A stretch of DNA of 64,000 nt from Acanthosepion esculentum (GCA_964036315.1 OZ038488.1:59938254-60002253), one strand, 5' to 3'; shown: positions 31,929 to 45,419, counted from the stretch's first letter. Program-made: numbers and translations. The notes: generated by a model from the sequence alone, not told the origin.

Positions 31929-32135
31929 ATGTTCATATCTATCTAGCTGTCTGTCTGTCTATGTATCTACCTATCTATCTGCCTTACATTGTGTCTATCT
32001 TAGTCTGTTCATATGTATATATTTATATATGTATGTATGTATGTATGTACTTTTCTGTTTGTCTTACTGTATGTTTATCTATCCTAGTCTATTCACATAT
32101 ATCTCAGCGTATACATCATCTATTTCAACCTGTTC

Positions 32136-32192
<57 letters not shown>

Positions 32193-32290
32193 GTCAATCC
32201 ATTCGTGTGTATCTTAGTGTGAGTCCATATTCTGATTCTATCTATCTTCGTATGTTCATTCTCTCTCACCCTACCTCTATCTATATATCT
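31861..32290. repeat. extended (TCTA)n and variant tetranucleotide region
   Basis: Pure TCTA at about 31866-31928 and 32137-32191, joined by degenerate TCTG, TATG and TATC units including a (GTAT)n patch near 32031-32048. Tyr/Ile/Ser-rich frames here are artefacts. Confidence 0.95.
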
Positions 32291-32324
32291 ATCTAACTAA
32301 GCACTTACTTTAACAAATATATAT

Positions 32325-32346
32325 ATACATACACACACACACACAT

Positions 32347-32400
<54 letters not shown>
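32325..32400. repeat. compound (CA)n(TA)n microsatellite
   Basis: (CA) at 32331-32369 with one interruption, then (TA) to 32400. Confidence 0.97.
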
Positions 32401-32403
<3 letters not shown>

Positions 32404-32453
32404 CGTATGTATTTTATGTGTTATGAGAGAGAGAAAAAGGCAATCATATATAG

Positions 32454-32754
32454 CAGGGGTCGGAAATCTTTTGCTAAGTATGTGCCGACTTAGGGTTTTA
32501 ATAACATTCAGTGTGGCAACAGCCTATGCATTTTTATACAAGTCAAGGTCAATATACTTGTTCTACAATATATATTACATATTAATATATAGTATATATA
32601 CTTTAGTATATATTAAAATTGAAACAGCTACATATTTTCTTTGCGCTGTAGTAGTTATTGGTTCGGACTTCGTGATATAATATGCGGCTGCGTGCCATTG
32701 GAAATCGTTTGGCATGCGACGTGTGGCATGCGTGCCGTAAGTTGCCGACCCTTG
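32454..32754. mobile_element. hAT MITE with 8-bp target duplication
   Basis: The left end starts CAGGGGTCGGAAATC and the right end read inverted starts CAAGGGTCGGCAACTTACGG. The flanking octamers are ATATATAG (32446-32453) and ATATGTAG (32755-32762), one base different. At 301 bp with a non-coding interior it is a typical hAT MITE, inserted next to microsatellite DNA. Confidence 0.85.
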
Positions 32755-32804
32755 ATATGTAGTATATTTTACACGTGCTTTAATACACGCACCCCCATAT
32801 GTAA

Positions 32805-32807
<3 letters not shown>

Positions 32808-32901
<94 letters not shown>

Positions 32902-32912
32902 TGTGTGTGTGT
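32808..32912. repeat. compound (TA)n(GT)n microsatellite
   Basis: (TA) to about 32844, then about 30 GT units with one TA interruption. Confidence 0.97.
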
Positions 32913-33117
32913 ATTGGCTTGTGTCTACGGGGTGGCAGTACAATATTAAAAGAAGTTTAGCAATAAATTGTATGCAAATTTAGTGCAAATTGATACTAAT
33001 TTTTCAGCAATTCTTAAAATTTGTCACAAAACTAATGATTATATATGCTTGTTGCAAAAAAATTCCGTACTACATTAAGTTTACGTAGGCTGTAAAAATT
33101 ATCCGAAATTTAGAAAA

Positions 33118-33129
33118 CACACACACACC

Positions 33130-33207
<78 letters not shown>
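33118..33207. repeat. compound (CA)n(TA)n microsatellite
   Basis: A short (CA) run, then about 36 TA units. Confidence 0.97.
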
Positions 33208-33211
<4 letters not shown>

Positions 33212-34464
33212 CATCCACAGAAAGACTGTTTTGCTGTATCACAGCTCATATTTCAGGTAAATATTTAAATTACATCAAATATGACGATGATAGAAAAGAA
33301 TTTGATAGACTTTTCTTTTTTAATTTTAAGGAAATCAGTAATTTGAACGCGCAAACACAGACACACATACACTCACACAAATACTTCTCAATGTACATGA
33401 ATGCAATTTGTCTTATTTGAGACACCTCTCTCACTTGGTCCTTATGATCAAAATACCAAAGGTAATCTTCTCCCGAAAGGGGTAACGAATGAAGTGTTAG
33501 CTTTGAGACTTCGAATCTTGTTAATTTTTTTTCCCCAATCCAGACAACATATTTCAGGATCTCAAGATAACATTTCGAAAAAAAGAAAAATAATTAAACA
33601 AACATGTGTAAAAATTTCATAATTATATATAAAATGTTTTTAGATTTCATGTCAGATTGTAAACTAGATTCGAAACGAAAAGTATATAAAGTGATTCTAA
33701 TAGTTCCCGTTTCGGTTGCCCTCCTCCATTGCCGTATGAGAACCAAACGCACAAATATCAATGCAAAATATAAAATATGGGCTGATAACTAAGAAAGAGA
33801 TATATCTTTACCGGATTAAAGTTGGGGGATAGTATTTTGAAGAAAAATTAAGATTTCTACTCTTGTATTCCTGTAGTAGGTAACGACTAAATTTTATCAA
33901 TCTATCAACGGCCATACAATTTCACATATTGCATAAAACAAAAACAATGAATTGAAGAACAATGCTCGATAATATTAATAATTATTGCAATATAATAGTA
34001 TTTCTTCGATCTTAATTTCAATTACATTTTAACGCAACTCTCCGCTCGTCATTCTCCAGTCGCTAGGAAGCTGCCTGGATAAAAAAAATAAATAAAGATA
34101 GAACGACCTTCCGGGGCGACTCAATCGAGCATCCTCATCTTCCGTTTCCTGCTTCGCCAGCGCAGTTACCTTATCAATTTACTAAAAACGCCTTATCCAA
34201 AAGAAAGTTAGTAATATTGAGTCTAATACTGAATGTAGAGAAAAAAAAGAAACCCTGAAAATCAATGACTGATCGCAAGATTAATTGGGTACGTCATTTA
34301 ATTTTTATAAAGTAAAATAACGTATCTAAGTCCAAGCAAAGGGATTTCCTAGTGCTGTCTGTTGTATTATTAAACTTAATATATTTGAGCAATAAATGTA
34401 AATGCTTTGCACAATGCAAAATGGTTTACATGAAAATATAACAGATAAATACTTCTTTGTTGAT
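33208..34464. other. no gene recognised
   Basis: Several short open frames (33208-33792) without recognisable domains. AT-rich except a moderately GC stretch near 34030-34170. Confidence 0.5.
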
Positions 34465-34700
34465 ATAATGAGGAAGAAAGCTTTGGAAAATTTGACACTC
34501 ACAGGACATCCTGAGAGCAAAAGGAACTTGAAAACAGTGATTAAACTACATAATTAGCTTGTGTAAATGGATGTCAGATCAGGGAGTAGAAAAGACAGTA
34601 AAAAGGCAAACATTGCTAAGAGCTATAAAGGATAGGAAGCTGTGGAGAGCTATAATAATATCGCTTAGAAGTAGAAGTCGAAGATAAAACCAGCGAAAAA
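34465..34700 (+). pseudogene. LINE C-terminal fragment (family L-B)
   Basis: The plus strand reads MRKKALENLTLTGHPESKRN and then, in other frames, LCKWMSDQG and LLRAIKDRKLWRAIII. Same end segment as the copy at 14890, here lacking the LGHI block. Frameshifted and short. Confidence 0.75.
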
Positions 34701-35235
34701 CACTAAAAGCTAACCAGAAAAAAACACAAAAATCAATATATAACAAGAACATTAACGAAACGATATATCTATAATATTATAAAAGGGGTGTTTGAAAACC
34801 CCATGTATTAATATTGTGACAATACCCCACAGTTCAAACAAAGTGTTCATTTAAATTCGGTAAATGTTACAAGATCTTCATGTTAACAATATTGGCTTAT
34901 ACATATATTTGAATTACCTGTAAAATTTTCACCCCTGAAAATTGGCGGGAAATTCAATAGTTCGGAAGTGTAAACAAAGTTTTATTATTCAGTGTACATT
35001 CGGGATATAGTTAAGTCACTCCAATCTCACCCGACTAGAGAAGTTCTCAGTTTGTACTTATGTACCGATCTTAATATTTCGTTGCTAATCAGAATTCCCA
35101 TTGCTAATTACATATTCGCAAAAACACAGACATACTTACATATTTTATACAAGGGGATTTAAGCACTAAGTGACGAGAAGATTTAATACAAAAGAGAAAA
35201 TATATCATTCCCGCCCAAAATATATCTTTCCATGC

Positions 35236-35240
<5 letters not shown>
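34701..35240. other. no gene recognised
   Basis: AT-rich; nothing named. Confidence 0.5.

Positions 35241-35318
<78 letters not shown>
35241..35318. repeat. (TA)n microsatellite
   Basis: About 39 units. Confidence 0.97.
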
Positions 35319-35320
<2 letters not shown>

Positions 35321-37125
35321 TCACCTGTAGGTAATTAATTCCAATGAAATGTGTTTTGACAGTTTCTCAAATGTAGTTGGAGTGTCGTAATCTGATGCCA
35401 GATAAATTGTCTAAAAATCAGTTAAAAAGATAACTGTCTAAACAATAAATAAATAAAATAATATAATTAATAACAAAAAAAACAAAAACTAAATAGGTAT
35501 ATAAAACTATTACACTTACCTTAAGAACTTCCGAAAGCCAGTAGGATATATTCATTTCAAGTCGAGATGATGATGAGACATAGATGTATGTTTATATAAC
35601 ACGTGCGTTTCTGCGTGTTAGTATGTGCATGGGTTACTGTAGTTGTTTCTTATTGAGAAAATATTTCATATTTTTCAGCTTTGTTTTTGAAACTAGTATT
35701 CAATACGGCCCAGGAACGGACGTGGGTATATGAGAATCGGTTTTATTGCGAACAGTGCCAACGAAGAAATGTAGAAAGGCTAAAGTATCCGAGTAAGAAG
35801 AAAAGTGATAGAATAGAGTTTGTAGTAGTAATTTGTGTGTTGACACTGTCGAAAGAGTAGAGGCAAGATAGTGTTAGATGTAATGGCGTTGTGAGGAACG
35901 TAGTACTTTAATGGTCGCGTGCGTATACCTATCTCTATTAACGTGTGAATAACCCTATGCGTTCAAGAGATGCATGAATAATAACTGCTTCAAGAGACAG
36001 AATGTGTGTTCAGGTGTCTTTTTGCAGTGTTGTTTTTATGCATGCGTGAAACAGCATTCTTGTCGTGTGTTAGTAAGTCGAAGATCTGCATGTGTTTCGA
36101 CTTGTTACTTGTTAAGTAGGTGTTTATATGTATGTAAGTATTTTTTATCACGTAAACAAGTTCTTTGTTGTTTTTTTTTTAATATGAAAGTTTACCTACT
36201 CGTAGACATTTACTTCGCCTACCTTAGTATAGAACTAGGCGACGTTGAGTAAGAAATGTCTTGCGCCATTTTTTCTAGATGTCACCTACCTTAAAAACCA
36301 ACATTTAAAATTATAGCTTTTACCTGGGCTAGGGTTGGTGTCACCAACAACTACCTCAGCCACCAAACTAAACCTACCTTACATTTATATATACTTAGCT
36401 TTAGAACACAAGTAAGAGTAATCCTGTGAGAACCGAACTAACTCCTCTGTGTTTAGATTGCTATCATTTTAGCTTAGTTTAACAGGTATGTGCAGGTAGC
36501 GTAAAGTTTGGTGGATTGGAAAGCGTTATCGGCGCGAGCCAGCAATGTTCTTGTATTCAGTTTCGCACAGATACACTTGGGAAAGATTCAAATCCATCTC
36601 TTCTCCTTTCAGCTATGGATTAAATAGTAGAGAAGACTGTGCTTTTATGCTGTGGTTGGCAGCCTGGCTAGATGGACAACTCTAAATTCAAAACCGAATG
36701 TCGTCTTGGCGAGGCGCATACTGTACAAACCTTACAAAGATTATGGAGTTCCCAATTACATGTTTTCTAGAATTGCGTGCGGACTCTGTGATCGCAACTG
36801 AGGTCAAATAATAATAGCAGACACAATTCGAAAAAAGTGCGTGAGCTCGGAAGGCTCATTTTTTTTTCTTTTGATGCAATGGTTTGCGAAACCAGATTAC
36901 TAACTATCGCTGAACACCTAAGTTTTAACTTCTACCAGGACGAGAATGCCGGATATATTTTCATTGCATCCACCAGGCATACTCCAGACGTATATATTGG
37001 TTGATTTGTTATTTACGGTTTATCAACCTTTTTTTAGGTTATTTATTGCCATAATTATTTTTAGACTGTAAGAATTCTTTTGGAGATGATAATGATTTGC
37101 TGATGTTAGCAATATGACTAATTAA
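35319..37125. other. no gene recognised
   Basis: Long stretch with no named repeat. The open forward frame at 35974-36252 is Cys-rich but has no signal peptide or conserved spacing, so I do not call a gene. Confidence 0.5.
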
Positions 37126-37250
37126 CCCATAAATATGGGGGACAAGAGATGTTTACTCCTAAGTGAATATAAACGAGCCCGACTGGAATTGAAATCGGGT
37201 CTATGAATTACAATTCCGAGCCGTTATCCATTGCACCACTAGCACTCCCT
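37126..37250 (-). repeat. SINE family B head and tail, fused to a 5S-like sequence
   Basis: Inverted reading gives GTGGTGCAATGGATAACGGC (A-box region), GAATTGTAATTCATAGACCC and ATTTCAATTCCAGTCGGGCT (degraded B box and T arm), then a tail with CTCCCCATA-like phrases near 37130, as in the copy at 30585. It begins exactly where the 5S-like 120-mer ends. Confidence 0.7.
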
Positions 37251-37370
37251 AGTTTACTCACCAAGTAGTACTCCCAAGCAGTCAACTATCTAGGTAGTGA
37301 GGAGGCACGGCGATGCTTGATTTCGGTGATCGGACGAGAACCGTTATTTCAATGTGGTATGGTGGTAAGC
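37251..37370 (-). pseudogene. 5S rRNA-derived sequence
   Basis: Read inverted this is 120 bases long, the length of 5S rRNA. It carries CCATACCACATTGAAATAAC, then GGTTCTCGTCCGATCACCGA (near-perfect 5S), AATCAAGCATCGCCG (box A: AAGTTAAGCAACGTCG) and TAGATAGTTGACTGCTTGGG (box C: TGGATGGGTGACCGCCTGGG). The second half is more diverged and the terminal helix does not pair well, so it is a pseudogene or the head of a 5S-derived SINE. Being directly followed by a tRNA-like SINE head, it could be a composite Pol III element. Confidence 0.85.
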
Positions 37371-37374
37371 CCTG

Positions 37375-38126
37375 TATGTGTATGTGTTAGGGTGAATTTA
37401 TTACTGCATGGCTAGATATTTCTGTAATGTATAAGCAAGGTATTTTTATCATGTGTTAGATTTGAGCGATTAGGAAAGTGGGTCTTTGTTGCTTTTTTAT
37501 CGTATTAATCGACGAGATGTTTATGCGAGAGCTTTTCTAAGAGTAACTTAGTCTGAAACTATTGAGGAGTTATGATGATTGTACTACCATAAACTCCTAA
37601 ATAAGGAAGGCGTGTCTGACTTGAAAATCAGCATTTAATATACTATCCTTCCTGAAATATCAACTGTTGGTACAAAATTTAAAAAAAAACTAGCACCAAT
37701 ATCAAACAGGCTGATTGCATAATATAAGGAATTGTAGGGATAGTTTTGAGCTTATTTTGAAAGTAAAACAATGCTTTGAAAAAGAGAATTCGAAATTCTG
37801 GCTTTTAACTAACCATTCGTACTGAGCGAAGCCGATAATTCCATTTGCACTAATTAGGTTTACGGTTTATAGATAATCTATAAAAAGCAAAAGAAAAATT
37901 GGCTTAATCTTTTAATAAGTATATTAATTTTAAAAAAATGAAATTCGTTGATAAAGGTTTAATTTAAACAATCAGATTTTCGTTTGTAAAAAATTATATT
38001 TGCCGTGGCACCTTTTTAAAACCATCAAACTCAATATTAAGGGTCTCATTTAAATACCTTCACTAAAGAACTAAAAGAATGTATTATTAAAGATATGTCA
38101 GTTTTATCAATATATGTGTGTGTGTA
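37375..38126. other. no gene recognised
   Basis: AT-rich; no coding block or named repeat. Confidence 0.5.
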
Positions 38127-39009
38127 ACAGCAAAATTGTCCAGATCATCTAACAGCATAATTATCCATTCCACAAAATGTTTAATATCTAAAAATTCAGT
38201 AGACTGAGTTTCTTTTTCCAGGTTTTAAGATAAGACGTTTAGCTATCTTGAGACCATTTTTCGTAAGAATCACTGAAAAACCCTTTGATTTATTCAGCTA
38301 AAATAAGTGTAGGCTAAAGTTCTTTTGTGTCAGACCCAGTGTCTTCTCAACTGAGCAATGGGGAGAGAAAAAAGTTCATTCAGGTCTTCTGTAATGGTAC
38401 CGACATTCATACTCTGGCTTCCATTTCAAAGTCCATTCATGAACCATCAAGAGAACGGTGAATAAGTTTAAAAAAGGGGGGACAGTGGAGAGGAAAACAG
38501 GATCAGGAGGTCACATCAAGAAGAGGGTTCCTCATTTCAACTAAAAACATCAATTAGAAATAACCCAACTCAATTCATAGACGTTTGGCACGTAAGAGTG
38601 GAGTTTCAGCTATGACAGTTCAAAGAGCAGTGAAAAAAGACTTGAAAATGAAATCGTACGTGAAACCTGTAGGGCACTTTGTTACTCCAGGACAGAAAGT
38701 TAGAAGGTTAGAGAGGGCGAAGATCACCTTGAATAAGTTGAAAAATTATCTATATATATTTGAAATTTATTTCAATACTTAGTGAGGTTCCGAGCCTTAG
38801 CTATGATTAATTAATTTCATTTTGGTTAATGATCGATTTCATCAGGATACTTTTGTTAAGCTTAGTGAATAATTATACATTCTTATTGCTCAAAGTAGAC
38901 TTCAATTGTGTTAAAAATAAACCTCGGAGAATTCCAGTAAGATATATTTAATCATTTCTAAAATACAACCGTTCAAAGCTTAATCTAACAATTTCGACAA
39001 TTTTGCTGT
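38127..39009 (+). mobile_element. Tc1-like element, internally deleted
   Basis: The left end is ACAGCAAAATTGTC (38127-38140) and the right end is its reverse complement (38996-39009). TA occurs on both outer sides (38125-38126 and 39010-39011). The 883-bp body holds the N-terminal part of a Tc1-like transposase on the same strand, so the element assignment rests on three independent signs. The right end abuts a (TA)n tract. Confidence 0.75.
38340..38760 (+). pseudogene. Tc1-like transposase, DNA-binding part only
   Basis: Frames in order: FCNGTDIHTLASISKSIH, then KGGTVERKTGSGGH (the GTV-RK-GSGR linker), then RRLARKSGVSAMTVQRAVKK, DLKMKSYVKPVGHFVTPGQK and VRRLERAKITLNKLKN. These are the paired helix-turn-helix domains and linker of a Tc1-type transposase. 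The DDE catalytic domain after KLKN is missing and there are stops and frameshifts in the first half. Confidence 0.82.
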
Positions 39010-39016
39010 TACAGCC

Positions 39017-39018
<2 letters not shown>

Positions 39019-39093
<75 letters not shown>

Positions 39094-39110
39094 CTGTGTG
39101 TGTGTGACTC
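39019..39110. repeat. compound (TA)n(TG)n microsatellite
   Basis: About 34 TA units, then GTGTCTGTGTGTGTG. Confidence 0.97.
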
Positions 39111-39187
39111 GATTTTTCAGATAAATGTTTTTTTTTTTTTAGCAATGTGGGCTGTTGGACGAAACTACCTCCAGCGCAGGATATTCT

Positions 39188-41158
<1,971 letters not shown>

Positions 41159-41216
<58 letters not shown>
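41159..41216. repeat. (TA)n microsatellite
   Basis: About 29 units. Confidence 0.97.
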
Positions 41217-41223
<7 letters not shown>

Positions 41224-41564
41224 AATGTTTGAATAAACATGGTTAGTTAGAAGCTATTAGCAGGAATCGTAGAAGGGCAAGTTGTTATACATTTTTTATA
41301 AGGCACTGGTCATTTGATTGCAAGGGAAACACGTTAAAAAGGTCAAATTCACATTATAACAATTGTCCAATTAGATACAACATCGGCATCGTCAGTATTA
41401 TTACCTCGGATAAAAACATCACCATTAAAATCATCCGAATAAACAAGTTCTTCAAAACATACATGAAATCAGATTTAAGAATGTAAGTGAATATTTTTAC
41501 AATGAAAAATGGTATTAACGAACCAATGGTGGTAAAGGTTTATGGTTGTATATTATATTTGTAA
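41217..41564. other. no gene recognised
   Basis: AT-rich sequence without named content. Confidence 0.5.
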
Positions 41565-41740
41565 TATAAGTGTTAGCCGTTAGAACGTTTGTCTTCCGAC
41601 AATGAGACAGGGGTTCGAATTTCACCATCTGTTATCGGGAAGCGATCCCAGCGTGCGGCACCATTGGTACATGCTTGGAAACCATAAAAGAGGGTTTACC
41701 CAAGCCTTGTGAGTGAAATATTCGGAAGTAATAACAAATA
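41565..41740 (+). repeat. tRNA-derived SINE
   Basis: GTGTTAGCCGTTAGAACG (A-box region) and ACAGGGGTTCGAATTTCACC (strong B box, GGTTCGAATTC) lie about 35 bases apart. The following CCCAGCGTGCGGCACCATTG resembles GCAACGAGCGGCACCGTTGG at 53069, so a second fragment of this family lies there. Confidence 0.72.
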
Positions 41741-42544
41741 TTCACGAGTCATCGTGCCGAGGGTATGAGGCTACTGTCCTTTTTATTTAAAAAAAAATAT
41801 CTTAATGCATTTTCTCCCAGAAAGAGTAACTGCGGTCAACACAGTATATTCAGCATAAACATCAGACTGAAGAAACACGAGCGTTTTCAACAAGGATTGA
41901 CTAACCACCCTGTAGTCAATCCTAATACGTGTGTTCGAAAACAAATCGTCGGTCTTATTTTATTATAATAATAAATCTACCAAGTAAACTTCAGTTTATC
42001 ATTTTTAGTAAAAATATTTACAATAGCATATTTGGTGGCGTGCGATTTTGTAATGCAAATCGAGATTTTCCGACGAAGAAATAAAACAGTATAGGTACTG
42101 GTATTAACTTTTTAATTTTAAATATATACAGCTTGTCATGAAAAATAGATATTGTCTTAAAAGTGATAATATGTTAAAGTTCTTCAGTTATATCAACTCA
42201 ACATTGGAAAATACGAAAAAGCTGAATAGAAATAATAAAACAACTAAAAAACAAATAAAAAAAGTTGGTAAAGTAAGAACAAGAAGGAAACTGGTTTTTC
42301 GCGTGTTATTTGCGAAAAAGGAAAACAATAGTACGCCAAAAACTAAATTGAACAGTAAGAAAATATTTCGTTCTGAACGAAAACAAATAATAATGAAAAC
42401 TATTAAAACAATAATGTCCACTATAAAATCCAGTATTATTTAACTTTTTAAAATCCAGTATAAATTATAGGTTACTGAAAATCTAGTATTAATTATAGGT
42501 TTATAAAAACTTCTGGTATTAATTATAAGTTACTCCCTATAACA
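41741..42544. other. no gene recognised
   Basis: The open frame at 42138-42443 is Lys-rich (AT-driven) and lacks a recognisable domain. Near 42455-42530 a phrase of about 37 bases (TCCAGTATAAATTATAGGTT) is repeated three times in tandem with variation. Confidence 0.5.
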
Positions 42545-43340
42545 AATGATGGCCGAGGACCACAAATATAGGACGGTGGATATTAATGGCTTAAGAACAC
42601 TGGCTAAAAAAGTCCACAAACAGAAACAGGTAAGTTCGGCGAAAAAGTACACGAAATCTAATTTCGCAACAGTATTTGTAGTGCTGAATATCGAGCTACA
42701 TTAAATGGACCAAATATTTGAAGAAAAATGTAAACTATTAAGAATATAGCTTCCAGATATGCAAGCAATCAAATTCCCACCTTAAAATAAATATCAGAAA
42801 GAAAGACGTTTCAGTTAGTCAAGGAAGAACTTGAAAACTGAAAAACACAAATGAAGAATCTGCAGCTACAGAGGATGTACTTGATGGCTGATCTGCAGGT
42901 TAGGTTCTTCATGGAAATAGTCAGCCAAAATGATTTAGAAAACAACGTACAGATGTGAAATAATATGTAGGGCATGTATTTTAGGCAGTAGAAATAATTG
43001 GCTTCCCCAAATCTGATGATGGTGTCAAGATAAATGCGATAGAGAAATTCGTAGACAATAGGATTATTTAAATGGTTAAGTTATAGACTGGGTGTTCTTA
43101 GCTCGAGAGTATGTTCATAAAAGACAGTGTTATTTCACATTCTGCAAAGCTCACTTCGCTAAAAATAAATAAAATACAAGAAAGCAAAGACAGAAACTAA
43201 ATTACTGGAATGGCTCTCAGAAAACATGTCAGTAATTTATAGAAAATATCCATTCAAAAACAATCTCTTGGTTGCAAGAAAAAATGATGCAAATAATATT
43301 AAAGATGAAAGAACAGAAAATGAATGAAAGATGAACGGAT
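42545..43340 (+). pseudogene. LINE ORF1-like relic
   Basis: The plus strand gives MYLMADLQVRFFMEIVSQND, LENN, then VEIIGFPKSDDGVKINAIEK and FVDNR, later SAKLTSL, and ARKNDANNIKDERTEN. This matches the layout of non-LTR ORF1 proteins of the type with a RRN-LEI-GIP block, a SLTP-N-L block and a final RKND---I-I--E-DL segment (baculovirus FP-like C-terminus). Many stops and frameshifts separate the blocks. The assignment is from pattern recall on short matches. Confidence 0.42.
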
Positions 43341-43466
43341 GCTATATAAAGAAAAAGAGTCCGAATTAACATGTAAAGTCATAAAATAATAATTTATTAA
43401 TATACAGAGGATGCTGTGTTAATCAGATATATGTTTGTGCAGATGTAAGTTGGATTTATACATCCA

Positions 43467-43469
<3 letters not shown>

Positions 43470-43524
<55 letters not shown>

Positions 43525-43552
43525 TATGTGTGTGTGTGTGTGCGTGTGTGTA
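43470..43552. repeat. compound (TA)n(TG)n microsatellite
   Basis: About 25 TA units, then TGTGTGTGTGCGTGTGTG. Confidence 0.97.
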
Positions 43553-43671
43553 TAATATAATTTGTATATACATTATATATGCGCGGTACAATATCAGTGA
43601 TAGAACTAACATATTCAGTCTGATGATCGCAAAAAGCGTGAAACCAACGGTTACAAGTGCATATTCATACG

Positions 43672-43675
<4 letters not shown>

Positions 43676-43708
<33 letters not shown>

Positions 43709-43852
43709 ATATAGTCTTAAAGTGTGCTATATTTATGGGGTAAAGTGCTCAATATCAGAGATAGAGCGTGTGTAAATATAAAAGTGGACATGGAAGTCAG
43801 CACTTAGAGGCGACAGTCTGTTTCATGCTAGTGCAATCGTCAGGCGACTAAT
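43676..43852 (+). repeat. family E copy after a (TA)n tract
   Basis: (TA) at 43676-43701, then TCTTAAAGTGTGCTATATTT, GTGCTCAATATCAGAGATAG, AAAGTGGACATGGAAGTCAG, AGAGGCGACAGTCTGTTTCA and GCTAGTGCAATCGTCAGGCG. This is the best-kept family E copy here and serves as reference for the others. Confidence 0.85.
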
Positions 43853-44100
43853 GCTGTTATTTTTCTCGGCTGTTTATATAAGGGTCAGTGGTGCATTATG
43901 GGTAGTATATTTTGGCGGTTACTTTTACCGGAAGTCGCTTATTTGTTTATTTATTTATGTCAAATTATTTTGCTTGTTTTTTTGTTTGTTTTTTTATTTT
44001 TATTTTTTATCTTATATATTTATTTATTTATTCTTTTATTTTGATCGGTGTTTTTGGTTAACGTATTAAAAATTTGTTTATATAGCTTATTGTTGGTAGT

Positions 44101-44105
<5 letters not shown>

Positions 44106-44154
<49 letters not shown>

Positions 44155-44390
44155 TTTATATATAAGTTTCATTGAAGGCGACTGACAAGGTACTGGAGGT
44201 AAGCGTCTTATTTAATTTTTTTTGTGTTCGTACAAGTGTTTTCTTTTCTGGACATAAAGTGTGTAAAATTTGCTCGAATGTTCTTCGACTATTAGTTTAG
44301 TTATTATCAATGATTTTCATTTCATTTTTAACTGAATGTGTGGGTTTTTATATATGTATTTACTGTTTTCAGTCGTCTTTAATAAAACTT

Positions 44391-44395
<5 letters not shown>
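44106..44395 (-). mobile_element. Penelope-like 3' ends next to (TA)n
   Basis: After a (TA) run (44106-44152), 44163-44300 reads TTTCATTGAAGGCGACTGAC, AAGGTACTGG and TGCTCGAATGTTCTTCGA, a diverged minus-strand copy of the 3' end seen at 22383-22630. At 44372-44393 CAGTCGTCTTTAATAAAACT is the same end on the plus strand, so a short inverted pair exists here too. Confidence 0.65.
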
Positions 44396-44429
<34 letters not shown>

Positions 44430-44452
44430 AGTTTCATATATATATATATATA
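44390..44452. repeat. compound (CA)n(TA)n microsatellite
   Basis: (AC) from about 44391, then (TA), with AAGTTTCATATATATA repeated after it. Confidence 0.93.
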
Positions 44453-44479
44453 CACGCAAAAATTCTCCATTCTCTCTGT

Positions 44480-44640
44480 CGAGTGCTGATGGCCTCGGGG
44501 TTAGAATCTCTGACAAATACCAAATCCGTCTGGGTTCGGTCCTTTCTTTACAGAGGAATTTTTCCCAAGTGTTATATTACCGAAGCGTACTTATACTTTG
44601 GGGCTTGTTGTTTGCCCCGATTACGGTAGTAGAGAGTTTG
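44480..44640 (+). repeat. tRNA-derived SINE
   Basis: TGATGGCCTCGGGGTTAGAA (A-box region) and CCGTCTGGGTTCGGTCC (B box) at tRNA spacing, followed by a tail with TGTTATATTACCGAAG. Head similar to the copy at 10645. Confidence 0.7.
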
Positions 44641-44955
44641 TCTGTGGGTTTTTCTAAATATGGCGAACAAAGTGCACAAAACTCTTAGATATCTTCGGTA
44701 ATATAACAGATGAAGAAAAAATTCCCCTGAAAAGAAAGTCACACTCCATGTTTTTTTTATTTATGTCTTGACTCGTTTTATTTATTTTCGTGACTCGTTT
44801 CGAAAGGCTGGCCAGAATATTTCGTTTTTTGAAAATCTCACGTCATACTTCCATTTCCTCAAATGTCCTACTAGTATACGATAAATATTATTAGTCTTAT
44901 TATTAATATTATTTTGCTTTATTATTTTATTCCTCGCATCGTTTCTTTCACTGGT
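44641..44955. other. no gene recognised
   Basis: Includes GATATCTTCGGTAATATAAC (about 44687), inverted relative to the SINE tail above, so the SINE tail is partly duplicated in reverse. Confidence 0.5.
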
Positions 44956-44974
44956 CTCTCTCTCCCTCTCTTTA

Positions 44975-45016
<42 letters not shown>
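44956..45016. repeat. compound (CT)n(TA)n microsatellite
   Basis: (CT) with two interruptions, then (TA). Confidence 0.96.
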
Positions 45017-45017
<1 letters not shown>

Positions 45018-45069
45018 TGCACTTTACTATATTGCCATTTACTATATCAGCGTTTTAAAAAATCATATA

Positions 45070-45238
45070 CAGTGTAACTCGGATATAAGAGAGTTGTCGG
45101 GACCGGATAAGTATCTTATATCCGGGTTTCTCTTATATCCGGGTTTGGTCTATTATATATACATTAACACAGGCTCTAATTTGGGACCAGAGAAAATCGC
45201 TCTTATATCCGGGTTTCTCTTATATCCGGGTTACACTG
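45070..45238. mobile_element. family T MITE, complete copy
   Basis: A 169-bp copy from CAGTGTAACTCGGATATAAG to the inverted CAGTGTAACCCGGATATAAG, with TA before the left end. It keeps GTTGTCGGGACCGGATAAG and TTTGGGACCAGAGAAAATC, shared with the copies at 13251 and 13555. Confidence 0.85.
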
Positions 45239-45419
45239 CAAATATTATTAGCGTGTTTGCAAAGTAATTACGCATTTCGCTTCTATGACTTGTGTTAATG
45301 AAGCAAGTTTTGTTAGTGAAGCAAGTTTCATTTCACCCAACCAAGGTTGGATGGCACGAAACTGCATCTATAATTATTTTATCATCTCGTCTTTCCAACA
45401 TTGTGTCGTTTATAGTTCA

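Noticed and set aside
31856..32296. 146-codon Tyr/Leu/Ser-rich frame
   Set aside because: Encoded by (TCTA)n; no unique sequence of note.
35974..36252. 92-codon Cys-rich frame, considered as a secreted peptide
   Set aside because: No signal peptide and irregular cysteine spacing; lies in low-complexity GT-rich DNA.
36360..36520. Searched for telomere-like or CRISPR-like arrays in the G/C-varied stretch
   Set aside because: No regular spacer-repeat pattern and no TTAGGG array anywhere in the window.
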